Assembly: GCF_003171515.1 (NCBI RefSeq)
Contig: NC_089390.1
Span: forward strand, 4,030,001 to 4,094,000
Direction: 5' to 3'
Length of the DNA: 64,000 nt
From: Pyrenophora tritici-repentis
Lineage: Eukaryota > Ascomycota > Dothideomycetes > Pleosporales > Pleosporaceae
In this document: positions 1 to 11,213 of the stretch, in pieces
Position numbering within the stretch: the stretch's first letter is position 1
Layout: each line of letters starts with the position of its first letter
The notes under the pieces: generated by a model
Seen by the model: only the letters and a program-made list of their open reading frames with translations
The model's database searches: none
Told to the model about the DNA's origin: nothing
Made by a program: the position numbers and the translations under genes

Positions 1-1
1 C

Positions 2-418
2 CGCCACCCTGGCGTGATTGTTGCCAGTGTATACTCCCCGGTGTCGTAGCACACTCTTAAGAGACCTTAGTGTACCACGCTCAACCTTGCTAAATAGCTC
101 CTTCGTCCATCCTTCAAAGTCCCATTTGTAGTCAATGAAGAGGTCATCGTCCCAGGCCATTGACACATTGTAGTCGTGGATAGCTTTAGCGACCCACGTT
201 GTTGCGTGTGTCTCGTTTGCGTCCGCCGGTGCGGGTACGCCCCAGAGAGCTGTATTGATGACCTTGAGTGCAACTGTGTATGGACAGTTTTCCATAAGTT
301 GTTCCGCGGTAAATTTGGCCCATGGTGAGTCTAAGAGGTGTTCTGATTGCTCATTCTGTAGTTGATTCTGAGCTTCAGCAGAGTCTGCAGAGCTTATTTC
401 GCTTTGGTTATCCGCCAT
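2..418 (-). CDS. Gag-like N-terminal fragment, possible LTR retrotransposon, cut by window edge
   Basis: An open frame runs leftward from an ATG at 418 to the window edge, 139 codons without a stop, so the protein is incomplete. It starts MADNQSEISSADSAEAQNQ and has a polar, Gln/Ser/Glu-rich head. A Trp-rich segment follows (WAKFTAEQL, WVAKAIHDYN, WDFEGWTKEL), then a basic helix pair (LRSLKSVLRHRG). This layout resembles the N-terminus of gag-like proteins of Pleosporales retroelements, where a SAP-like LRxxLxxRG segment is common. That is family-level recall, not an alignment. No long terminal repeat could be paired, because the other end lies outside the window. It could instead be an ordinary lineage-specific gene. 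Confidence 0.4.
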   Translation of the reverse strand, partial: MADNQSEISSADSAEAQNQLQNEQSEHLLDSPWAKFTAEQLMENCPYTVALKVINTALWGVPAPADANETHATTWVAKAIHDYNVSMAWDDDLFIDYKWDFEGWTKELFSKVERGTLRSLKSVLRHRGVYTGNNHARVA

Positions 419-1392
419 CTTGCTAGCGGGTGTTGACGCGTTGTCGGTGTTGTTGTCTCGCTGGTTAGTCGTGCCAGCGCTTGTTGTTGTACGTGATCGG
501 ATCGTCCGGAGACGCTCGTACGGTTGAGTTGTATTGCGTTGCTGACGCGCTCTGTGTTCGCGGATTAGGCTAAACCAGCAGCTGTAGAGGGAGGTTAAGA
601 GTGCTTCGTGTTATCTCTGCCTCGCTCTGTTCTTAGCACAGAATCTTCTCCCGGGAGTATAACGTCGTGCGTCAGGGAGTTCGTCGAAGATGCGGTCTGT
701 CTCTTCTACCTTGCTGTCTGTGATCGCCTTAAGCAATCACTGATCAGTGTTGGAAGGTCTATAGCACTAGTGCTGAAAGGAAATAACGATAACTAGGAAT
801 GCATTCTGTTCGGTGATGGTGATTGATTGTCTACGAACATAGCTGCTACGAAGGTATACCTAAGCTCTGCGCAAGGTGGGCCGAAGTCGGGCCGAAGTGT
901 CCAGCAGCCGACGTCTCTACCGATACTCACGATCCGACATTTGGAGTTATAGATCGCATGGGAAGGTTCTCCAACCATAAGTCTCGGGTGAGACGAGCTC
1001 ATGGGGAAGGTGAGACGCGATTGCTGGGATGGTAAGATGAGATGAGATAAGCACGTGCAAAATGAAAAAGCTCGTGGACAAGATCGGAAAGGTCAGCATC
1101 CCTTTTCGGATGAAGTGAAATGACGTCAAGTATCTCCCTCTTTGCCTTTACGAAGCTGACTGTGAGATGGTATCATAGACCACGATGACTGCAGATGCTA
1201 GACACAAAATTAAACACGTGGGGTCTTCCGGTACCAAATGTGAATTCCTTGGGCATCGTCGGGCATGATCCAGTACATAAAGAGATTGCATGTATTGGCA
1301 ACCTCGAGCAGCAGCTTTCTCCACACTAGATTAAGACTGAATTCGGCACCAATGAAGAAGCAATTACCCATCTTGTGCTAGTAACTGCTACG
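419..1392. other. Intergenic, no supported gene
   Basis: Only short ORFs of 60-70 codons lie here, none with a recognisable domain. The left part would be the 5' flank or LTR of the gag-like element if that call is right, but I could not define LTR ends. The right part is the 3' flank of VPS45. Confidence 0.5.
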
Positions 1393-3346
1393 CTACCTGC
1401 CTACCTCTCTTTTCAATCGCGCCGCGGCTGATGTAGCGGGTGGTTCCGGCCATGAATCTACAGCGTCCTCGACCTCTTCTAAGAACGAGGTGCTGTTATG
1501 AATCGTTGTGCCGCCAAGCACAACACGGATGCCAGGCGAACTAGCATTAACCTGGGCTACCATCTTGGCCTCCTCATATGTCGCTCCACCAACCATGAAG
1601 ACAATGATGTCCTGTGGCTTGTCTTTGGTTGATCCACCACCCTCTACAAATGGGTACAGCTGCTGGCTCAGGCGACCTTTTATCATGTCTTGTAGCGTGG
1701 CCTCTAGACGGGGAGAATGCTGCGTGTAGACGTTCTCGACACCTTTGAGGCCTTTGAGTCGGTCTCGGGCTCCGCCGAAGAATGAGCCGGGTTGAAAAAG
1801 GTCTGGTACCCCACCAGCTGCCGTAGTGGTTTGTAGCGAGTCATGGTACGTCAGGAGCTTGGTAATTAGATTGATGCGGTGCCGCGATAATCCGCCGGCA
1901 ACGGCGAGCAAATCGAGCAGCATGGCCGTCGAGTTTGAGGATGTCTTTGAGTAGCGTAGTGCGTAAATGGCAACGAGGCGAAGCTTGTTGTTTGCCGGGA
2001 CGTTTGGATCTTGGATTATCTTTTGCAATGACTTTACGTCGTTGGAGTGGTTGTCTGTACATGCTAAACTTTGTTCAAGCTCGCTGATGTCAAGTAGGCT
2101 CTCTTCGCCCACTCGTCTGCTCAACTCGCCCACGAGAGTGACGTGCTTTGTGACATTACCAGAGAGCTTGCGGAACTCTGGGAAATCTTCGATAAAGCGC
2201 TTCATGTCTGCTATCGAGTCAAGCTTCTGTGAACCCTGCTGCTTTGACGCAAACTGCTCGACATATTCTTTTGCATTCTGACCTAGATCACCAAAGTTGA
2301 GGTACATGTTCTTCTTGAAGAAGGGATCCTGATCTTGTGATAGCACAATCTCTTTGAGTTCTGGTCGTATCTCTGGCACATCGCGTAAATCCACCCTTCC
2401 GTTATGGATGCCCAGCAACTCGTGCACCATGGCCTGGTATGTCCATTGTGTCAACAGCGGCGTGACGGGGTCGTCTCTTCGATCTACAATCAGCAGAATG
2501 GGCGGGGTGTCTGTTTTGCGGAAGTCGAACAGTTGCTCTTCCTGTGTCATGTGGTAGCGGACCTCGGTTGCCAGTTTCTTGACCAGCAGGCTGTTCTTCT
2601 GGTATCGTATTAAGGGCTTCTTTTTCAGCGACAGCAGCAGCGCCATGACGGCCTCGGTGGAGCGTTGTAGCGCATCCTGGTTCCACGAGTCGGGACTTGT
2701 GCTCCATATCCGGTGGTTTGGGAAGCCGAGGTTGAGGGACATGAGGTCGGGGTTTATGACGAGGAAGTCTGCAAAGTACTCTTGGACTGCGCGTACGACT
2801 TCATGGTCGTCTGCTTCGGCGAGGCGCTCTAGAGCCGATTTCTTGATTATGTTGCTAAAGTCTACCATTCGTCAGCCAACAATAGCTCCAACTAGTGACT
2901 TTCTCCACGTGGGCGTACATACATATGTTGTATTCACCATACTTGGGCTCTCGTAGCTCTTCAATCAAGCTTTGGATAGACTCGGGCGAGGGTCGCACGA
3001 AGCACAGACAGTGCAGATGGCGCATCTTCTCGCGCTTCTGGTTGTCCAGGCGGCTACCATAGCGTTAGCCCTGTATCGCGCAATGTGTCGCAAGGGGGGG
3101 AAGCGCTACTCTGTGAGGTAGACTTCATGGTTGAGGAGGGCGGATTGTGTCGTCGCCGTCGACACGATCGACACCTATGCCTCAGTCAGTATCTACTATA
3201 TCATCTCTCGGCAGAGCAGACAAACCCACAGTCTCGTTGTCGAGTAGGAGGATCTTCATCTTGGCCGCGGAGGTGCCTGTCGCCGCGCTGTCTCCAGCCG
3301 ACACCATCTTGGTAATGTAGCCGGAGACGGCCTGGATGATGTCCAT
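1393..3346 (-). CDS. VPS45: Vacuolar protein sorting-associated protein 45 (Sec1/Munc18 family)
   Basis: Four exons (3346-3230, 3174-3110, 3053-2923, 2861-1393) encode 593 aa, the usual fungal Vps45 length. SM proteins of this group clasp syntaxin-like SNAREs (Tlg2/Pep12 type) and guide vesicle fusion at the trans-Golgi/endosome; they act in the cytosol on membranes. The N-terminus reads MDIIQAVSGYITKMV. Typical Vps45 blocks follow: ATTQSALLNHEVYLTDRLDN, then NIIKKSALERLAEADDHEVV across the third junction, then LIVDRRDDPVTPLLTQWTYQ. Splicing at GTGGGT, GTAGCG and GTATGT donors restores one frame through all three introns (55-61 nt). The extra TGTS residues near position 25 are a small insertion. 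It is divergently placed from the SDR gene at 3768. Confidence 0.93.
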
Positions 3347-3767
3347 GATGGCGATGGAGCCTTGTTTGAAGCTATCGCCGAATTTCCGTTGCAGTCGCAG
3401 TTCAGAAGCGTAGCCGTGTTACTCTTTCTTCTTTCATGTCGACGCAGGTCGCTGCTGCTACGTGAGCGAGCTAGTCAGCAACTGGCTCAAGCGCCGCACC
3501 CGAGGTCAGGTACGACCGACTAACCATGACGCGCCAAGCATCTGCACAGCATAGTTACCTCATCCATCTACGTACAGCTGTGACGTATGAGTAAGCCACG
3601 AACCAGTCCGCCATGATTGGCTATGTAAGCCATAGGCAGGGATTATGTGACGTACAACTCCGCTTCTGCGAATCGTACATACATAAGATTCAATTCAACA
3701 CGCCTACCTTCTCCCAATTGATCTGTCACATCCAAGCCTGCTACCACAACCACTCACGAACTCCAAC
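3347..3767. promoter_or_regulatory. Divergent intergenic region VPS45 / SDR
   Basis: These 421 bases separate two start codons pointing away from each other and so should hold both promoters. Two TGACGTA/C motifs (near 3577 and 3647) match the CRE/ATF bZIP core. Whether they are used is unknown. Confidence 0.45.
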
Positions 3768-4887
3768 ATGACCAAGCTCTTCATGTAGGTCAAAATTCCC
3801 CTTCACCATGTGCCACAAGTATACCCACTAATCAGATACTAGCACAGGTGCCACCGGCTACATTGGGGGCGACGCCCTCTACACCATCGCAAACAAGTAT
3901 CCTGACCTGGAAATCACTGCACTTGTCCGTAACAGCGACAAAGGTGCCAAGGTCGCCGCACAATACCCCAAGACCCGCCTTGTATACGGCACCCTTGACA
4001 GTACCGACCTACTTACTACCGAGGCTTGCAACGCGGATATCGTCCTTCATACCGCAGACTGTGATCACGTGGCCTCTGCCACCGCTCTTGTCGCTGGTCT
4101 TAGCCAGAGTGGACGAAAGACACACCTCATCCATACTTCTGGTACTGGTGTGCTCTCTTTCGAAGACTTCGAATCCAGTACCTATGGCTTCAAACGCGAC
4201 AAGGTTTATGATGACTGGGACCACATCAGTGAAGTTACTTCGCTCCCTGATGTGGCCCTTCATCGGAATGTTGACAAGATCATCCTTGGATCCAATCAAG
4301 CATCGGCGGGCAAGATACAGTCGGCTATCGTCTGCCCACCATGCATCTATGGCCCTGGTCGTGGCCCAGGCAATCAGCGTAGTGTACAGGTCTACGACAT
4401 GACCAAGTTCGCACTGAAGCGCATGAAAGGCTTCGTTGTCGGCAATGGCGAAAACATCTGGACCCAGGTGCATGTGCAAGACCTCAGTGAGCTCTACCTA
4501 GCTCTAGTAACAGCTGCCCTATCACCTGATGGCGGCAAGGCATCATGGAATACGGAAGGATACTACTTTGCAGAGAACGGAGATTTCTGTTGGGGCGACG
4601 TCGGACGCAAGATCGGAGAGATTGCATTCAAGAACAAACTGATCAATCATGATGGCATCGACAATGTGAGCAAAGAAGAGGCAGATGAGATGCGACCATT
4701 TGGCAGCTACCTCTGGGGTACCAATTCAAGGTGCAGGTCTATTCGCGCCAACAAGCTTCTGGGGTGGACTCCAAAACAGAAGAGCATATTTGATCTCCTA
4801 CCGGACATTGTCGACGAGGAGGCGAAGGTGCTCGGTCGTATCAGGCAGCATGCCGAGGAAGCTGCTGAGGGACGCATCCTGAAGTAA
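3768..4887 (+). CDS. NAD(P)-dependent epimerase/dehydratase-like protein (extended SDR)
   Basis: Two exons, 3768-3784 and 3843-4887, encode 353 aa. The first exon gives only MTKLFI; splicing at GTAGGT to the ACTAG acceptor restores the Rossmann motif TGATGYIGG at residues 7-15, the NAD(P)-binding loop. Other acceptors break the frame. Later features fit the extended short-chain dehydrogenase family: HTADCDHVASATAL, HTSGTGVLSFE, and a CPPCIYGPGRG stretch where nucleoside-sugar epimerases carry their substrate loop. A clear YxxxK catalytic pair is not obvious, so enzymatic activity is uncertain. No signal peptide or membrane segment is seen, suggesting a cytosolic protein. The substrate cannot be inferred, and no clustered pathway genes point to one. 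Confidence 0.8.
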
Positions 4888-5563
4888 TCGAATGGCATCC
4901 CGTGCATACACTTACATGATAAATCGAATCAACACATCATATTTGTAACCTCAAATGATCTTGTGAGGGAGGCATACTGTGGTCATACAATAATGCCATA
5001 ATCATCTGTGGGTTGGCTGACAGGTAAAGATCTTATTGAAGAACTGTAGGCTCAGGAAAAGAGAAGTTTAATAACTCTGTCAAGGCCAATTCCGTGCAAA
5101 CAAGTCCTGTACTGGAAAATGTCGCTGGCCAAATTCTGTACTGTGCCAGCAAGGAGCAGGTCTGCCTACGCCTCATCTACAACGTCTCTATAAAGAGTAT
5201 TTCATAGAGCTCAGATTGACGACTAGGTCACAGTACCTTGCTGTTGTTAGCACTTCCACCATGCGATGTAAGGGTGATGCTTAATCTGTTTGCATCAACC
5301 ACAATTCTGGACCATTGCCCTGAATTCAAATCTTCCTCACAAGTCCTTGGTTCCTCTACATATCTAAGAAAACACAGATAGTAGCTTTACCCTGCATCAC
5401 AAATGCATGTGGAGCTCATCTCTTACTTCTCTTGCTGCAGTGCTAGCGTAGTCAAGTTCACCATGAGTCGGTGCCACCCACGCCAATCTCTGCTCGACCT
5501 CACCACCTCGACATCCACACACCTTTGCTCGTTGTCACTTCCAAAAACAAGCCATTAGGTAGT
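4888..5563. other. Intergenic, no supported gene
   Basis: This is the 3' flank of the SDR gene and the promoter of the next gene. An ATG at 5463 is out of frame with the downstream ORF and gives no clean splice into it. Nothing else stands out. Confidence 0.5.
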
Positions 5564-6553
5564 ATGGGGACTACAAGAAAGCTCGTTGCGACGGGTGTGG
5601 ATGTAACAGAGACAGAGGACTTTGATTGCATCAAAGGATGGCTTGGGAAGCTGGACATTGATGGTTTGCGAACTGATTTGAGCGATAGCGACAAGAAGAA
5701 AACAGCTTTTAAGAGCAGGCTGCAGCCCGTCACACCAAATCGAAGACCGCATACTGTTCTTGGAGTGCACGAGGAGATTTCGCCAACCGATACCTCGTTC
5801 TCCGGACACAGCATCTTCGACACACCATTTCGCAATAAGCTGAAACACAGAAGCCCTAGTATTAGGCTCCAGATTCCCAATGACGACTCAGACACCAGCG
5901 ACAGTGAGGGCGAGTGGGAGTCGACACCGATCAAAGAACGCACCCTGACACCGAAGGCCGAGTCTGTCCCCGAGGACCCTGCGGCCATCGAGTCTTCTCA
6001 TATACCAGCTTCTTCGTCCGCCGATCTCAACGCATACGATCCGTCTGTAGACTTAGGTGTTCATGGTCCTCACCAGCCCGCTGAGCCAACTAATCAACTC
6101 CTCACTTACGAGCCGGATACTCCTCGCATAGTCTGGCTAACATCCTGCCTCCAATGCACGCTCGCCGATCTCCCCTGCTCGCGCACCCACCCAAGCTGCT
6201 CCCGCTGCCAGCGCACTGGTAACCCGGAATTCTGTCTCCTGCACCGTCGCAGCTTCGCCTCCGAGGCCCTGGACCCCTCCAAGTCAGAGAAATGCCGCAG
6301 TCCCATCTTACTCAAAGTGCAAGGCGAAGACGAGACAAGCTGGAAGCGTAAGGTTGAGTTGTCAAAAGAGCTGAGGCAAAAGTGGCTGGCGGATCAGGAT
6401 AAGAAGAACTGGGTCATGCCGCCGATTGAGAGCCCAGCGGGTGGATGGAAGAAGCAGCGTAGGTTCCAGACCATTTCAGGCGGAGACATTCACTCCGGTG
6501 AAGGATCTGGCAGGGTTTCTTACAAGGAGCTGGTCGTAGACCTGGAAGCTTGA
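5564..6553 (+). CDS. Hypothetical protein with Zn2Cys6-like cysteine cluster
   Basis: The frame is open from about 5471, but the first in-frame ATG is at 5564, giving 329 aa. Most of the protein is Ser/Pro/Asp-rich and probably disordered. The one structured-looking feature is a six-cysteine block at residues 195-224 with spacing C-X2-C-X6-C-X6-C-X2-C-X8-C, which fits the fungal Zn(II)2Cys6 DNA-binding pattern. It lies in the second half of the protein rather than near the N-terminus. The usual basic residues between the second and third cysteines are missing (TLADLP), so DNA binding is doubtful. No fungal transcription-factor middle homology region is visible. An upstream coding exon cannot be excluded. 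It may be a structural zinc protein rather than a regulator. Confidence 0.6.
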   Translation: MGTTRKLVATGVDVTETEDFDCIKGWLGKLDIDGLRTDLSDSDKKKTAFKSRLQPVTPNRRPHTVLGVHEEISPTDTSFSGHSIFDTPFRNKLKHRSPSIRLQIPNDDSDTSDSEGEWESTPIKERTLTPKAESVPEDPAAIESSHIPASSSADLNAYDPSVDLGVHGPHQPAEPTNQLLTYEPDTPRIVWLTSCLQCTLADLPCSRTHPSCSRCQRTGNPEFCLLHRRSFASEALDPSKSEKCRSPILLKVQGEDETSWKRKVELSKELRQKWLADQDKKNWVMPPIESPAGGWKKQRRFQTISGGDIHSGEGSGRVSYKELVVDLEA

Positions 6554-7020
6554 GATTCCGAACGGTGCAGTTCGACGCTGTAAGTTATTGCGTTTGGATT
6601 CTTTTTAGCTCTCTTGACTGACTGGCAAGCTGGGAAATGATACCTAGGCGAGGGAGAGGAATGATTTCTGTTGATGGGCCTACTCGGGACTGGGATATTT
6701 GTGGCTGTCGAAAAAGGCCACGCGCACACTGTGCTTCATGTCGAGGCTTAGAAAGGGCTGGAAATGGGTCCGGGATGATTAGCACGAGCCTCACGTGAGT
6801 GGGTTCAATGTCTCATGATACCGACCTGCTTGATACAATTACTCAAAAGCGAATAAAATTTACTGGGGTTTAACCATTTCATGTTGTGACGCGCGGACAC
6901 TGAAAGTTCTCTCAATGATATGCTGACTGTGAGATACTCTTCAACCCTAAACAAGTCACCCAACTTTTGGGAGTCAAGAAAATGTAACGCAGATATTCCT
7001 TTGAAAGTTCAACTCAGCAA
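6554..7020. other. Intergenic between convergent genes
   Basis: The flanking genes converge here, so this holds two 3' ends. Only short shadow ORFs occur and no repeat or RNA gene was recognised. Confidence 0.5.
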
Positions 7021-7887
7021 CTACAACTTTGCTCCACCTTTACCCTCACTCAGCAACTCCTCAATGGCAATCTCACTCGTCATCAAGATACACGTATCCC
7101 CCAGACTAGGAACACGGTGCCTCTTGTTGACTTCCTGATAGTCCTCACTTACTAGCATATCCCTAAAGTGCAGAATACTAGGATAATGCGCCAGCGCAAT
7201 CTCATTCCAGTCGTCTTTCCCACCGCCAACCTCACCACTTGTACCAACGCTGCAGTTCTCTGCTTTCGTAATCGCAGAGCCGTTCACGTGCGTTACATTT
7301 CCAACAATCTTCGCATTCCCGCCGTGTTTGGACCCAATTGACTTTGCGAATGCGGCGCCGTACTTGAGGTATTCTTCCTTCATACCAGGGTTGAACGCGA
7401 GAAGATTGAACATTGAGACTGCGCCTTTGCTTGCTTTTGTCCCGGTGGTTACAAAGGTTTTGATCCATTCGTTCAGCTCATCGCTGAGTTCCAGACTCTG
7501 ACTTGAGTCGGTCGTCTTCCTGTCATTCTGCTCTTGCATATCTGGCACGGTGCTCTTGTTTGGATGAAGTAGCTTTTCGTTCTTGGTAGAAAAGTCTTCA
7601 ATTAAGCGCGAGGGGACACCAGCTGCTACGCTCCACTGGTGATGTACTAGCTTCTGGAGTTCGGTGGGAAGAGGATCCGTGCCCGGCAAGACGATCAGGA
7701 GATCCCATTGAATATTCCGAGCGAGCAGGCGTTCGGTTGAAAGTTTAGAGGGTAGTATAATCCAACGTATGACTCGCGATACGACGAGTGGTGATTTGTT
7801 CGCCGACCTTAATGTGGAGAGGAATGTGAGGATTGGATTTGGTGTCGTCTTGTGGAGCGCCACGAGATAAAGGGTACAGAGTGGCAT
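7021..7887 (-). CDS. DUF1330-like dimeric alpha/beta-barrel protein, C-terminal AKL
   Basis: A single exon from ATG at 7887 to TAG at 7021 encodes 288 aa. The C-terminal half carries ALAHYPSILHFRDMLVSEDY followed by QEVNKRHRVPSLGDTCIL, which resembles the fungal DUF1330-type ferredoxin-like barrel, where a short helix before SEDY packs against a sheet. The first 110 residues are a separate segment with no recognised domain. The protein ends GGAKL, and AKL is an accepted type-1 peroxisomal targeting tripeptide, so import into peroxisomes is possible. The reaction is unknown. It converges with the Zn2Cys6-like gene and has a long (1.1 kb) upstream region. Confidence 0.7.
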   Translation of the reverse strand: MPLCTLYLVALHKTTPNPILTFLSTLRSANKSPLVVSRVIRWIILPSKLSTERLLARNIQWDLLIVLPGTDPLPTELQKLVHHQWSVAAGVPSRLIEDFSTKNEKLLHPNKSTVPDMQEQNDRKTTDSSQSLELSDELNEWIKTFVTTGTKASKGAVSMFNLLAFNPGMKEEYLKYGAAFAKSIGSKHGGNAKIVGNVTHVNGSAITKAENCSVGTSGEVGGGKDDWNEIALAHYPSILHFRDMLVSEDYQEVNKRHRVPSLGDTCILMTSEIAIEELLSEGKGGAKL

Positions 7888-8992
7888 GATGGTTATATCG
7901 CCCGAGAACGTGAGAGTGATTAATTAGCTTTCATACATTACGGGGAATATATGGCAACGTTTGAAGACTGAAGTGGATGACGTAAGGCTGATTGACTTTG
8001 CCGAGGCTTAGAGGTTCGTGATGAGGAGGTGCACTACAAATCTGTTTACACTACCTAGGTGGGTACTGCACCATGCTTAATAGCTGACTTTGAAGGGAAA
8101 AAAAACTTCTTTAATAAGTCACTTATATCACACAGACCTAAAACGGACGTTATCGTCCCATGCTGCCATTAATCCGCCGTTAACGGTATGTCCCGTCATT
8201 GTACAAGGTCACCGCTAGTTACCACGAGGCATTACGGACTCTCAGAATATGATACGTCCACTATAGTAGTATGTGGCAGCTTTTACAGCATGCTGTCATG
8301 ATCTAAACACAGTTGAACTACGAGATGGAAAGAGGGTCGCACATGCGCCGAATGTCTAGTTAGCCATCAAGTTAGCGCCTTCCCAGCTTGGCCCCCACCC
8401 ACCTGAGTCTCCATCGCATTCCTCACTCCTCTTTCCCTATAACTGCATCATATTTCGAATCTTCGCGCGGGACATGGATAATTTCATAGTGACCTGTTCA
8501 TTTAAACACCATTATCACGTTTTTAGAGTCACATTTGTGGGGATGTGCAGCGACTGGACAATCACAGACAAGGTGTGCCTTTGTGCGATGAACTTCCGAA
8601 TGTTCATGATATGGCTTTAGAGTCTGCAACTATGCCACATATATTGAGGCGCTGCGCAAGATAGGATATAGGGAAGCCTACGAATCAACTGTCGCGCTTA
8701 GCCACACATAGTTGCCTTCCAGGCATGCTTACGCATACGCATTGCACAGCCTACTCAGCCCCACGCCTTGCGATTGAGTTGGACTGTGTTCAACCTCTGT
8801 CTTCCTTCCTTCATCAATCTTTGGATCTTTATACTGTTTTTACGCTGATGCTAGTAACGCGCATGTGATTAACGCTCGCCGGAATCAGTCCTGTCATTTC
8901 GTCTTTCCTGACATCGCGCACCAATCCGCTTGCAAGACCTGCTAGCCTTTACTTAACTGCAATAATAGACGGAAAATGCCTAGAGAGTCTCA
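7888..8992. other. Divergent intergenic region, no supported gene
   Basis: The region lies between the starts of the DUF1330-like gene (minus) and the HET gene (plus) and should hold both promoters. It includes A-rich runs near 8100. I found no ORF of note, inverted repeat or RNA gene by eye. Confidence 0.5.
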
Positions 8993-10994
8993 ATGAGACT
9001 GCTCAATGCCAAAACGTATCAACTGCACAGCGAGCTGGGACAAGACAAGCCAAAGTACGCGATATTGTCTCACACATGGGAAGAGGAAGAAGTCTTGTTT
9101 GAAGACATACGACGTGCATCTAGGGCTCAAATAGAATCAAAGAGAGGCTTTTATAAGATACAACGCGCGTGCGAGCAAGCGCTAGCGGATGGCTACGACT
9201 TCGTGTGGATCGATACTTGTTGCATCAACAAAGGGAGCAGCGCCGAACTTTCGGAAGCGATCAACTCCATGTTCAGATGGTACACAGAAGCCAGCGTCTG
9301 TTATGCGTATCTTTCTGATGCAGGATATGGCAAAGAATTGTCGCTATCACACTGCCGCTGGTTTGGCCGTGGCTGGACATTGCAAGAACTGCTGGCACCA
9401 GACCATGTGCACTTCTACGATCGAAACTGGTCACACTTGGGGAGCCGTATCTCTCTAGCAACTGAGATAGCGAGCATCACTGGCATACACGATACGATTC
9501 TGATACGGGGCCATACAGACCCACTTTCGACTGCGCGAGTTTCAAGGGATGCATATACAAGACAGTTGAATTCGGCCTCCTATGTCTGCTGGTACTGTGG
9601 GCAGACAATCGAAGTGAGCGTCCGCAAGGCTCTACTGCGGCTCACTATTGCGCAGCGGATGACTTGGGCCTCAAAGCGAGAAACAACACGCTTAGAAGAT
9701 AGCGCATATTCTCTAATGGGATTATTTGAAGTACACATGCCGCTTATCTACGGCGAAGGCGCCAAGGCATTCTACCGTTTACAAGAGGCTATTCTCAAAC
9801 GCTCGAGGGATCACTCGATACTTGCTTTTCGAGCCACAGAAACATGGGCACGGACTCAAGGGAGTTTCGCACAGTTACTGGCGCCTCATCCGAGCTACTT
9901 TCGTGATGACATCCGCAATGAGTGGATGCCATACGCAAAAGCGACAAATATGAATTTGGTTGGCAATGCACTATCTATGGAGTTGTCAATCTGTCCACTC
10001 CGGAGCGATGATATGTGCTTGGATCTCTTTAGAGGAAGACATTTGGGCATATTAGATTGCACAATAGGCGACGATCCTTTAGCGAGGCCAGCAATCCTAC
10101 TGGAAGCGATCGATGATCGTAAGAAGAGATTTCGAAGATGTGCCGCTGAGCCCGTACTGCTCCAATTGAGCATCGGAAATGTATCAGAAGCTGTACTGCT
10201 AAGGCGCTATGCTGATGAAGGTACTGTGACACATACTTAACTATTGGCAATTGACTCACGGCTAGACAGTCATAACAAGGCGGGTTGAATACAATCCAAA
10301 GGACATCAAGAGATGCCAAATAACGATTGTCGAAGAAGAAGTGGAAGAGAAAGAGCGGCTTTGGTGTCCACCTATACGCATAAATATCGCTGCCAGCACT
10401 AGCCCAACGTATCATGAGTACGTCGCATCACCGGGTCTTGTCGGAGATTACGTAGTGGCTTCTCCAAAAGACACTATCCACGTTTTAGCGTTCTATAGCC
10501 AGGACTATGAGGATTACTTCATAGCGTGGGGCTCTTTCGCCGCGCCTATGGATAGAGATGGATTCAACGAAGGCCTTTGGTGTCGCATCTGGACGCTTTC
10601 ACAGCTATTTGAACTATTCGAGAATGCACAATCATCTCCGCGGGAAGATGTGCACGTTGAGGATGTCGTCAGAGAGGTAGCTTTCATGAACATCGCTGAC
10701 GGTTATACGCCTCGAGATGAGAGATTCCCGGCGAGAGGTGAAGTAGTTTTGTGGGACTCAACTTCCACCACACTAAAGATCAAAGCATTCATATCCAGGA
10801 TCTCATTTTTGGGTCGTGCCGCATTTCAACTCAACGTCATGGCAGAGACACAAGACGAAGCCCAGTCTGGCAAGGCTAAGATTGTCGAACAGAGAGACGG
10901 TACTGAGCACACTTCAGTTGCGAAGCTCGTGGATGCGGAAGATAGTGAGATAGCACCTTATCTAGAGATGCCGCTTTTCGACATGACAGACTGA
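8993..10994 (+). CDS. HET-domain (heterokaryon incompatibility) protein
   Basis: Two exons, 8993-10220 and 10270-10994, encode 650 aa; the GTACTG donor and GACAG acceptor restore the frame as DEVITRR. The N-terminus is a canonical HET domain: MRLLNAKTYQ, KYAILSHTWEEEEVLF (residues 21-36), DFVWIDTCCINKGSSAELSE (69-88), SVCYAYLSD (101-109), RGWTLQELLAP and SAYSLMGLFEVHMPLIYGEG. HET proteins act in the cytosol as non-self recognition or cell-death effectors and are TIR-related. The C-terminal 350 residues lack the NACHT-WD40 parts of HET-E and have no recognised domain; this short architecture is common in Pleosporales. No partner NLR is nearby. HET genes evolve fast, so the trigger cannot be guessed. 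Confidence 0.9.
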
Positions 10995-11213
10995 GCTTCA
11001 AAGCTTCTGTTCTGTATAGTATATAGCAAATGTATAATGTCCAAAATCAAGGCATTCATACACTTCAAGGGCTCTGTGCAACCTCGCAGTTTCGTAAATT
11101 CTGACTGACTACCTATAGGGTCTCAATCTCGATAAGCCTTCCGACGCAATGTAACAGAAGTATCCGCAAGCCCAGCATGCAATCCTAATATCCCCTGGTC
11201 ATGACTGCAGCAC

